From IMG/VR virus record IMGVR_UViG_3300027782_006229, positions 1 to 64,000 of that record: 64,000 nucleotides of DNA, one strand, 5' to 3'. Position numbers and translations under genes: made by a program. How positions within the stretch are numbered: the stretch's first letter is position 1; the number at the start of each line of letters is the position of its first letter. Below, in pieces: positions 8,626 through 16,845 of the stretch. The notes under the pieces were generated by a model, which worked only from the letters and a program-made list of their open reading frames with translations, was not told the origin of the DNA and made no database searches. Source of the stretch: a virus.

Positions 8626-10146
8626 TCATGCAGAATATTTCATTTCTATACCATCAACAACTGCGACCCATCTCCAATTTTCATTTGTAATTCCAGTAAC
8701 TGAAACATTTACAGCACCACCACCAACAGTTATAGTTGCGTCCGTATTAGTATTTCCTTCGTAGGGTGTTGTAATATCTACAACATTTACTGCAGATAAA
8801 GTACCACTTACATTTCTAAGTATTGCTCTTTTATTATATTCTGAAATTGTTGTTCCATCATCTTTAGAACCTATAATTTTGAAATTCAAAGAATATGTAT
8901 AACCACTTTGTAGGGTTATTGGTTGACTTGAACCATCGAGATATAGTTGTGTTGGTGAGTTAGTAGATAAAGTACTATTTCTTAAAGTGTATCTTACATA
9001 TTGTGCATCTCCACGTTCACCAAACATTCCAGATGCATGTGCATATTGACCATACAGCACACTATTGGATTGAAATCCAGACGCAACAGAAATGTATCCT
9101 GCTGCTCTACAGCTTAAGCCACCACCAACTGTTGCATAACTCCCCTCTACAATGTTATAAGCACCACCACCAATTGTTGCTAAAGGACCATTGGTCCTAT
9201 TGAAAAATCCACCACCAATTGTTGCATTAGCACCATCCGCGGTGTTGTAACCACCACCAGCAATTATTGAAGAATCACCATTTGCATTGTTTTGCTGACC
9301 ACCACCCACTGTTGCAGCATAATTAATTGCATAATTTACACCACCACCACCAATGGTTGCATACTGACCTGAAGCAATGTTACTTTGACCACCAGCAACA
9401 GTTGCATAAGTTCCAACAGTTGCTCTGTTATATTGACCACCACCAATTGTTGAATAGGATGCGGTTGCATCGTTATCAGTACCACCACCTACTGTTGATC
9501 TGGGACCTGCGTCGTTAAGTGTACCACCTGCAACAGTCCCTAATTCACCGGCAGTATTGCTAGAACCCCCACCTATTGCTCCATAATCACCACTTGCTCT
9601 GTTTCCATTCCCACCTGCAATCGTTGCAGCTATACCCGGTATTTCATTATATGCTCCACCACCAATTGTTGAATAATTTCCACTTGCAACTTGGGTTGTT
9701 GAATTTCTTAACTTTTGCCAATCTGTTGCATACTGACCTCGTTTATCACCTCCAGAGTTTTGATTATTTGGAATTTGTGCTAGGGTAGCACCAGTACCTT
9801 TAGCTCCTATCACAAAATCAACGTTAGTTACAGCTGAATTAATATTTAATGCATGTGCAGTGGTTACATCATTAGGTGAAGTGATGGAAGATACTTGTGT
9901 AAAAATGGTTAACGCATTATTCCACAATGCAGAACTAGCTCCGACAGTTGTATACGTACCTTGCCAGTTAGCACTCTGTGAGTTAACTGTACTATAAACA
10001 GTTAAAGAACGCTCTATATTACCAACACTAATTTGATTGAATCCAGAAGCTCCAGACAAAGCTGAACTATTTCTTAATAAAAGACGATCAGTACTAGCAG
10101 CAGTAGTAACAGGTTGGAGAGATGAAAAATTTACCGGAAATGACAT
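8626..10146 (-). CDS. Tail fibre with YadA-like head repeats, 506 aa
   Basis: Residues 1-70 are the docking module shared with the 7661 gene. Residues about 160-355 hold roughly 13 tandem units of 14 residues with the pattern x-A-T-(I/V)-G-G-G-x-x-N-x-A-x-G. This is the repeat style of trimeric autotransporter head domains (left-handed β-roll), so the shaft is probably a trimer. A C-terminal region of about 130 residues, starting after VRYTLRNS, is a β-rich tip and the likely receptor-binding part. A late box (10158-10165) lies 11 nt before the ATG. The host adhesion role is inferred from the fold and the position. Confidence 0.85.
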   Translation of the reverse strand: MSFPVNFSSLQPVTTAASTDRLLLRNSSALSGASGFNQISVGNIERSLTVYSTVNSQSANWQGTYTTVGASSALWNNALTIFTQVSSITSPNDVTTAHALNINSAVTNVDFVIGAKGTGATLAQIPNNQNSGGDKRGQYATDWQKLRNSTTQVASGNYSTIGGGAYNEIPGIAATIAGGNGNRASGDYGAIGGGSSNTAGELGTVAGGTLNDAGPRSTVGGGTDNDATASYSTIGGGQYNRATVGTYATVAGGQSNIASGQYATIGGGGVNYAINYAATVGGGQQNNANGDSSIIAGGGYNTADGANATIGGGFFNRTNGPLATIGGGAYNIVEGSYATVGGGLSCRAAGYISVASGFQSNSVLYGQYAHASGMFGERGDAQYVRYTLRNSTLSTNSPTQLYLDGSSQPITLQSGYTYSLNFKIIGSKDDGTTISEYNKRAILRNVSGTLSAVNVVDITTPYEGNTNTDATITVGGGAVNVSVTGITNENWRWVAVVDGIEMKYSA

Positions 10147-10157
10147 AGGTTTTCAAT

Positions 10158-10165
10158 TATTTATA
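10158..10165 (-). promoter_or_regulatory. Late promoter TATAAATA for the 8626-10146 fibre
   Basis: An exact consensus octamer on the minus strand, 11 nt before the ATG at 10146. This is one of the few late boxes that would leave a short 5' leader. Confidence 0.6.
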
Positions 10166-10208
10166 CTAAAAAGTAGATACAAGATAGGTTATGTATCGTT
10201 GATTAATG

Positions 10209-10216
10209 GATAAATA
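10209..10216 (+). promoter_or_regulatory. Late promoter GATAAATA for the 10222 gene
   Basis: The box ends 5 nt before a GTG start at 10222. It is back to back with the late box of the minus-strand fibre. Confidence 0.6.
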
Positions 10217-10221
10217 TAATT

Positions 10222-13200
10222 GTGAGTCTTCAAAAACATAGTTTCTCCGAGTTAACATCACCTTCTGCAAGATATTTAGATGAGTTTCTTAAATTTAACC
10301 AGTCTAAAAATAGCTTTGAGCAAGGGGTAACACTTAATTTTATTGATGCATTATCATCTGTGAATGATGTGAAGATAAACAACTATAGTAGTGTATATTT
10401 AACTACAGTACTACCTGACACTATAGTTTTTAGTACAGATCTATTAAAACCTGTATCGCAAAATATTGTAACATATTTTAGTATACTATCATCTACCGGT
10501 GAAATATTGTATCTCAACTTTTCAAATTTACAACCACTATCTGTAGCTAATAGTACAGAATTAGCCCCTACATATACAAATTCCTATTCCTTTACCCTAT
10601 CTAGTGATGAACTAAACACATCTAGTCTTTATTATCAGCTTGAGTTAATAAATGAAAATACATGCCGTATTAAACATACAAGAGCTCAACTAGATTTTTA
10701 TTTAGTGGGTGGTAATAGTACCCCGTATTCATCTCTGTTTTATTTTATAACATCACAAAACGTTGATGAACTACCACCGTTTTATAATTCATCCTTCATA
10801 GATGGTTTTGATTATGTACTAGATATTAGTGGTTTTATATACCTTACAAAGTGGGTAAAAGGTGATTATTACCTGGTAACAGCCAATAATGGTGTATTAG
10901 GATTAACCTTATTTACATCAAATACCATTATAAACGAAAATAACTGTTTGTTTAGAATTGCAATTACCGATACATCTATTTCTCCGAAGCTCAATTCATC
11001 TTGGGTGTCGTATAAACCTGATCAAATAAATAATCTTGTAGTTAACACTGCAAGAAGTGTTGTGGGTTTAAAGAATAATAGTATTTTACATTTTGAATAT
11101 GAAAATATAGATGATATTTCTGTTGTTGATGTAAATGCATTTAAACTCAAAAATGCATACACAAACAAATTTGTAACAAAAAGAGGTAACTGTTTAATAA
11201 ATTCATCATCAAACACACCTGTTCCATTTTTTAGAGAATACACTACAATTTGTACAGGTGGTAATCAGGAAGCTGGTTATAGGGATTTAGCTTTAAACTA
11301 TGTTTTTCATAATTATGACCTTAGATTTGAACCTGGCATTAGAACTGAATTCACAACACCATCATCAATGTACCCTTACGATCAAATAAACGTAAATGAT
11401 ACAAATTTTGCTACAGATGGAGCGTTTGGCTTCGATATACCTATTTTAAGCGATAGAATTACCACAAAAAATAGTTTGAACACAACAGATGTATATGGTA
11501 GTTACCTTACAACTTGGTTATCTGGTGGTATGTGGCTTGATAGGTATTATTTTCCTGATATTGTTACAAGACAAAATGCATTAAGTGGTATTGCATTGTA
11601 TAATCCAACGTTTAATAATGTTATCAGTCAGTTAGCTTATCAAAACGTTGATAAAATTAGAACGCAACAGTATTTTGATGTGGTTAGTGATCTTGCTTTT
11701 TATCCTAATGAATCATACTACTATGAGAGAGTGAGTGATTCTACGATAACATCATATGTTGATACAATTTCAAATTTAGTACAGAATGGGTTTGAAAATG
11801 TAACAAATAACAGTAGAATAACAACATTAGCTAATGTTGATACGTTAGTGTTAGATGCAAGTAATTATTCATCCATACCAATTGAAAGTATAAACAACAC
11901 TGGTTCTTTTACTGTTGTTTTCACCATTAATAATAATTTTACTGAAAAGTTTAGCTATGTAATGGGTAATCTCATCGAAGAAGGGTTTGGTATTTACAAT
12001 GATTCAGCTATTACACCATTACTTTACATAAGAAGTGGTAAAAATCTGAATGCATACAACACAGATACGTCACTTATTTACTCTTTAAGTTTTGATGATA
12101 TAGTATCTGGGGTCGTTGATCCGGCTGGTCTCGGTGATTATCATATCATCTCAGGTACTAGCGTTTATAACATTGCAACTGATGGTACAATCGTAGCTAA
12201 GGTGGATATAGCTGGTTTAACTGGGTATTTAGATTATTACCATGCTGGAGGACACATATATTTCCTAACATCGTCAGGATTAACTTTTATTGATTACAAT
12301 ACAACATCTAATCTTTATGTTACAGGTGGTATTACAGTTTTTGCATCAAATGAATCAGCACCAGTAGGTATATATGCGCACCAAGGTGTAGTTTATGGGT
12401 TTGAATCAACTCAACTTAAGAGGGATTCTAGAGGTTATCTATATGGTATATACACCGATGATATTATACTAAGGTATCAATTAGATGAACCTTTCGAAGA
12501 TTCTCTTTTATTTGCAAGATCCAATACTATAATAAAAGATATCAATATCGACAATGAAGATAACGTTTGGATGCTTCATAATGCATATGAACTTACCAAA
12601 GTTGATCAAAATCGTAGATTAATTGGTAATATGTCATTTTTAGATACACTTACATGTTATGATATCGACTTTGTGAATGAATATAAGAATGATGGTACAA
12701 ATTATTTTTATCCGGTAATATTAGCTACTGATGCTGATAAAAATGTATACACAATTAAGGATTTTGATTTTAATGTTAACACTAATACAACAACTCAGGC
12801 AATAAGTAGTGTTTATAATGGTGAAGAACAAGATACAACCGGTTATAATGAGTTTGTGGGTAGCTTAGATTATAAAAATCTTAACTTTGAGTTAAGATTG
12901 GTAAATATTTTTAACTACCTAGATAGACAATCAATTAAGTTTTCTATACCTACTAATAATCTTTCTAAATTTAGTAACACACTATGTTTTTCATATAGTA
13001 ATGATGGTAAAGCTTCATTATATTTAAATGGTGTTATTATTGATAGTGTGGATGTAGACCAGTATAAGTATATTGGTAACATATTTGTAAGAGATAACAT
13101 TGTTGTTGGTACTATTCCTTTCCATAACAACACAATCTTAGGTGATTTTTTAGGTATACCATCCTATGGTAAGCTCAATAACACCACAATTACTGATTTT

Positions 13201-13506
13201 AGACTCTATAATAGAGGTTTGAATGATACTGAGATAAAAGCTCTTTATTTGGATATTGGTGCTGCGGTGGGTTCACTAGCGACGTCGTTACCTTGTGGTC
13301 AACGTAATGATATTGAGGAAATACAGAGTATGTTTAAACTATCTCAACCGGTTTCTAAGTCTAATGTTATAGATGTTATTGTAAAAAATACAGGCATTGC
13401 AGATATTGTTTTGCAAAATGAGCTAGCTACTAGTATTGTACAGGAAATTAACAATACATTACCTGGTGATGTTACAGTTAGGGACATAAACTTCATTAAT
13501 TATTAA
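10222..13506 (+). CDS. Very large virion appendage protein with LamG-like domain, 1094 aa
   Basis: The start is GTG, supported by a late box exactly 5 nt upstream. The protein is rich in N, T, S and Y as structural fibres are. Residues about 860-1010 resemble a concanavalin/LamG-like jelly roll: a SLYLNGVIIDSV strand followed by the closing motif ITDFRLYNRGLNDTEIKALY, which is diagnostic of that family and usually binds carbohydrate. The last 80 residues form a separate small domain, possibly for attachment. The middle part has no recognised domain. It heads the plus-strand fibre operon, followed after 1 nt by the next gene. A baseplate or long-fibre component is inferred. Confidence 0.8.
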   Translation: MSLQKHSFSELTSPSARYLDEFLKFNQSKNSFEQGVTLNFIDALSSVNDVKINNYSSVYLTTVLPDTIVFSTDLLKPVSQNIVTYFSILSSTGEILYLNFSNLQPLSVANSTELAPTYTNSYSFTLSSDELNTSSLYYQLELINENTCRIKHTRAQLDFYLVGGNSTPYSSLFYFITSQNVDELPPFYNSSFIDGFDYVLDISGFIYLTKWVKGDYYLVTANNGVLGLTLFTSNTIINENNCLFRIAITDTSISPKLNSSWVSYKPDQINNLVVNTARSVVGLKNNSILHFEYENIDDISVVDVNAFKLKNAYTNKFVTKRGNCLINSSSNTPVPFFREYTTICTGGNQEAGYRDLALNYVFHNYDLRFEPGIRTEFTTPSSMYPYDQINVNDTNFATDGAFGFDIPILSDRITTKNSLNTTDVYGSYLTTWLSGGMWLDRYYFPDIVTRQNALSGIALYNPTFNNVISQLAYQNVDKIRTQQYFDVVSDLAFYPNESYYYERVSDSTITSYVDTISNLVQNGFENVTNNSRITTLANVDTLVLDASNYSSIPIESINNTGSFTVVFTINNNFTEKFSYVMGNLIEEGFGIYNDSAITPLLYIRSGKNLNAYNTDTSLIYSLSFDDIVSGVVDPAGLGDYHIISGTSVYNIATDGTIVAKVDIAGLTGYLDYYHAGGHIYFLTSSGLTFIDYNTTSNLYVTGGITVFASNESAPVGIYAHQGVVYGFESTQLKRDSRGYLYGIYTDDIILRYQLDEPFEDSLLFARSNTIIKDINIDNEDNVWMLHNAYELTKVDQNRRLIGNMSFLDTLTCYDIDFVNEYKNDGTNYFYPVILATDADKNVYTIKDFDFNVNTNTTTQAISSVYNGEEQDTTGYNEFVGSLDYKNLNFELRLVNIFNYLDRQSIKFSIPTNNLSKFSNTLCFSYSNDGKASLYLNGVIIDSVDVDQYKYIGNIFVRDNIVVGTIPFHNNTILGDFLGIPSYGKLNNTTITDFRLYNRGLNDTEIKALYLDIGAAVGSLATSLPCGQRNDIEEIQSMFKLSQPVSKSNVIDVIVKNTGIADIVLQNELATSIVQEINNTLPGDVTVRDINFINY

Positions 13507-13507
13507 T

Positions 13508-15331
13508 ATGGCAATAAATTTTAGCTCATTAAAGGTTGGATACACGGAAGGTGATGCATTTAATTACAATAATGCACCATACACTGGTTATTATACAGTT
13601 TTAAGTGGTACACCTTATAGAGGTAAACTAACAACAACAGATATTTTAAGTAATCAAGATAACTACACAAACAATGTATTGGTTTCTGATTACCTATTTG
13701 ATAGAACGTTAGTTGATACCATTTCTTTAGATTATACTATAGAAGATCTCACCATTCCAAATGGTGAATTTATCACAAGTGTTAACATAAACAAGTATTT
13801 TGAAAGGTTTCATCAAAATACTACCTACCTATACTCTAGATTGTTTATGTATGATAGTAATATACCTAGAAATGTTACTGCAGTTATTGGTGTTACTGGT
13901 ACTAACGATAGTTTAAGATTTTATACTGACCTAGATAACTTTACACCAGGGAGTTTTACTGCGAACTCCCAAGTTTCATCGTATAATTTTGGTAATATAG
14001 AGAGTATAGCTTATAAAGTGAATCCTGATACTGGTAATTTTGCTTTATTTACAGCTACATCGTCAAGTATAATTGCTCTTACAGGTAATATTGCAAATTT
14101 GACCCAAAATCCCACATCTGTTGGTATTTCATTATCAACTTCGTTAATTAACCAACAACCAGACGATTTATCATTTTTACAGATTGTTGATATGGAAATT
14201 ATTGGTGATTTCCTTTATGTGCTAGATAAAGATAGAAATAGTCTTGTAAAATATAACATATATAATTTCTATAGTGGTGATCAATCAACACCTGTACCTA
14301 AAGTAACTGTTGAAATAAAAAGTGGTGGTGGTAAATTTTTACCTTCATCGTTCAATTACCCAGATTTTATGACTACTACAGGTAGTAGTATTATTATATA
14401 CCAAAGTAATGATAGATTCTTTAAGCAATATGATACAAGCTTGAATTTAATTAACTTTGGTAGGGTATTTAGAAGACAAAATGAAGAGGTGATTAGTATT
14501 GGTTACAATAAAATCTTTAATTTGGTTGCATGTATTGTAAAAGTGAATGACGTTTATAGTTTTTATTATCTTGATAATACATTCAATATTGTTGAAAAAT
14601 ATAGTTTTGGTATTAACCTCACTCAGGGTGAATTTATTAAAAAACTAATGTTTAGTGAAAATGATTCAAATATTTTTTATATTACTACTAATAAATTCAT
14701 TTATAAAATGATGGTTAACCAACCTGATAAAATTGTAGGTATATTTTCAGATAAAAGGTTAAAAATAACTGATGATTCTTCAGGTGATTATTTAGGTACA
14801 ATACTTGTTGGTACATCTAACAACTACGATACTATTATTTTGGTTAAAAATAATAGATTTATGTTTTTAAATGAACCCAATACATTTACTGATGTGTTGA
14901 AAACAAAAGACTTTAGTAATTATCCAATAGAACAAATTAAACTGGATAAAGAAGAATATTTACAAGCTAATTATATCAATAAAGAGCTGTACAAACTTTT
15001 TGAAAATATAATAAGAATTAAAAATCAGGTAATTGGTTCATTTTACGGGGCGTATGAAATTACTAATCAACAACTTACATACGAAGATTCATTATACTCA
15101 CCATCTTTAGTGTTAAGAGGTATAAATTATTTTTTAAATTATGACTTTCTAAATATTACAAACGATAATGATTTTTTTATTCATGAAAATGAACCAATTA
15201 ATAATTTGGTGTTGAATAGATGTTTCACCAACCTATATAGATTACAAGAATCTATCCTTCTCTCTACTAAAATTGTTAACACCTCTCTAGTACCATACCT
15301 CACAACAGATAATGTATTGTATCTCAACTAA
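13508..15331 (+). CDS. Virion structural protein with propeller-like repeats, 607 aa
   Basis: It starts MAINFSSLKVGYTEGDAF, so the short NFSSL motif of the two minus-strand fibres recurs here. The central part (residues about 150-460) contains repeats of the type FLYVLDKDRNSLVKYN and YNKIFNLVACIVKVNDVYSFYYLD, which look like blades of an NHL- or YVTN-type β-propeller; the exact blade count is uncertain. The C-terminal 150 residues are more helical. It is 1 nt after the 1094-aa gene and probably co-assembles with it. Confidence 0.75.
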   Translation: MAINFSSLKVGYTEGDAFNYNNAPYTGYYTVLSGTPYRGKLTTTDILSNQDNYTNNVLVSDYLFDRTLVDTISLDYTIEDLTIPNGEFITSVNINKYFERFHQNTTYLYSRLFMYDSNIPRNVTAVIGVTGTNDSLRFYTDLDNFTPGSFTANSQVSSYNFGNIESIAYKVNPDTGNFALFTATSSSIIALTGNIANLTQNPTSVGISLSTSLINQQPDDLSFLQIVDMEIIGDFLYVLDKDRNSLVKYNIYNFYSGDQSTPVPKVTVEIKSGGGKFLPSSFNYPDFMTTTGSSIIIYQSNDRFFKQYDTSLNLINFGRVFRRQNEEVISIGYNKIFNLVACIVKVNDVYSFYYLDNTFNIVEKYSFGINLTQGEFIKKLMFSENDSNIFYITTNKFIYKMMVNQPDKIVGIFSDKRLKITDDSSGDYLGTILVGTSNNYDTIILVKNNRFMFLNEPNTFTDVLKTKDFSNYPIEQIKLDKEEYLQANYINKELYKLFENIIRIKNQVIGSFYGAYEITNQQLTYEDSLYSPSLVLRGINYFLNYDFLNITNDNDFFIHENEPINNLVLNRCFTNLYRLQESILLSTKIVNTSLVPYLTTDNVLYLN

Positions 15332-15335
15332 ACTA

Positions 15336-15343
15336 ACTAAATA
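15336..15343 (+). promoter_or_regulatory. Candidate late promoter ACTAAATA for the 15350 gene
   Basis: The box ends 6 nt before the ATG at 15350. Confidence 0.5.
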
Positions 15344-15349
15344 TTTAAA

Positions 15350-16024
15350 ATGGCTGATAAAATTGAAATTTTCGAAAACACTATAACTAAATTGTTATTT
15401 AGAAGAGGAACAGATAACGATAGGCTAGCGGTAACTCTTAGTTTGGGTGAACCTGGATTTACCACTGATACTAAAAGATTATTTGTTGGTGATGGTAGTA
15501 CTGCAGGTGGTATTGTAGCTGGGAACAAATATTTAGGTACAACTTTTGTACCAACTACAATATCAACAGCATTAACAGGTGATTTATGTTACGCGACGAA
15601 AAATAATTTTGATCAATATTTCACAACTTTTATTAAAACATCCAATACTAATGATTTAAGTAGTTGGACACCAGTTGTACCAGTAGCTTCTACCCCGAAA
15701 GCATGGGTGTGTTTTAATGGTTCTTCATCAACACCTGCAGTATCAACAACTATTTGGGCCTCACATAATATTAACCAGGTGGATGTGGTTAATCAAGGCG
15801 AATTTAAAATCTATTTTACAAATACCTTTGCAACTTCTACATATGCTGTTGCATTCAGTAATTCAGGTTCAAGATCTAATCTTAAACTCAAAACAGATAA
15901 TAACGCTGACGATGGTACAACAAATACCACTAAAACAACAACATCTGTAACTGTTATCAACACTAATTCATCAGGCACACTTACCGGTACTAGTAATGCT
16001 AGTGTGTTTATTTACGCACCATAA
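15350..16024 (+). CDS. Tail-fibre protein, 224 aa
   Basis: The N-terminus shows a classic fibre docking module: KLLFRRGTDNDRLAVTLSLGEPGFTTDTKRLFVGDGST in residues about 14-50, found in many phage fibres and in tropism-determinant-type proteins. The C-terminal 100 residues, with ISF-type strands ending in a glycine/serine-rich tip, match common fibre-tip repeats (INQVDVVNQGEFKIYFTNTF). Its stop shares bases with the next start (ATAATGG). A late box lies 6 nt upstream, so this and the next gene may be made separately from the larger upstream ones. Confidence 0.8.
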   Translation: MADKIEIFENTITKLLFRRGTDNDRLAVTLSLGEPGFTTDTKRLFVGDGSTAGGIVAGNKYLGTTFVPTTISTALTGDLCYATKNNFDQYFTTFIKTSNTNDLSSWTPVVPVASTPKAWVCFNGSSSTPAVSTTIWASHNINQVDVVNQGEFKIYFTNTFATSTYAVAFSNSGSRSNLKLKTDNNADDGTTNTTKTTTSVTVINTNSSGTLTGTSNASVFIYAP

Positions 16025-16833
16025 TGGGTAGAGTATCAAATATTTTAAATCCTGTAAGTAGTAACGCAAACTATGATATAGTTTGGTCATTTAAGTTCTT
16101 ACTATCAAGTGTAAGTGCTACACCGGCAGATCAAGGTGGTTTTGTAACATATCTCGTACCATCAACTGCTACTAATCCTAACACCTCACCACCTACATAC
16201 ACAGTAGGTGGTTCTGGATTATTTTTAGGCTACGATAATACACCACCAGGTGGTATTATAGATGCTGCTATTGGTATCGGGTTCGATACAATGGGATTGT
16301 TTGCTGTATCAGGCATTGATTCTCGTACATATGGAGTTAATATATCTGCTGCTAAAAGAAACTCTGTAACTATACGAGGAGGTTATAGCGCTTTTGAAAT
16401 GCTTTATAACGAAAGTCTTTCAGCTTTAAATACAAATTTTACTCTTTTAACAACAACAGAGAATTACCAATGGCTAAGATTTCGCTTAGGTAATATCGGT
16501 CAGACTCTTTATTTAGACTACAGACATAGAGACAATGATTCTTATTCGCAATTGTTAGAGTTACCAGTTAATTTACCAATTAATGATAACACCTTTTATA
16601 GTGTTGGTATTTCATACGCATACCCTCTTAGTTCTACTACGTACAGTGAACAATCTAATACTATCCTCAGAATTAAAAACTTTCAAGTTGAAGGTAGTAT
16701 AAGTGCGCCAGATACTTTCGTGTATAGTACAACTAGTATGTCTATTACAGCTCTTGAATTTGAGACAAACACCTCACCTATTACTGGTAATAGTATTCTC
16801 GCTGTACAAGATGAACATATATTCCTTACATAA
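16024..16833 (+). CDS. Fibre-associated structural protein, 269 aa
   Basis: No family is recognised. It is β-rich, low in charged residues and has S/T/N-rich composition like its neighbours. A glycine-rich stretch with TPPGGIIDAAIGIGFD lies near residue 90. Its ATG overlaps the stop of the 15350 fibre, so translation is coupled. The segment IRGGYSAFEML and the following region resemble a lectin-like sandwich in outline only. The position inside the fibre operon supports a virion role. Confidence 0.7.
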   Translation: MGRVSNILNPVSSNANYDIVWSFKFLLSSVSATPADQGGFVTYLVPSTATNPNTSPPTYTVGGSGLFLGYDNTPPGGIIDAAIGIGFDTMGLFAVSGIDSRTYGVNISAAKRNSVTIRGGYSAFEMLYNESLSALNTNFTLLTTTENYQWLRFRLGNIGQTLYLDYRHRDNDSYSQLLELPVNLPINDNTFYSVGISYAYPLSSTTYSEQSNTILRIKNFQVEGSISAPDTFVYSTTSMSITALEFETNTSPITGNSILAVQDEHIFLT

Positions 16834-16845
16834 ATAATATAAGCA

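Noticed and set aside
9003-9788. His/Gln/Leu-rich plus-strand ORFs inside the repeat fibre gene
   Set aside because: They are shadows of the GGG repeats on the opposite strand.
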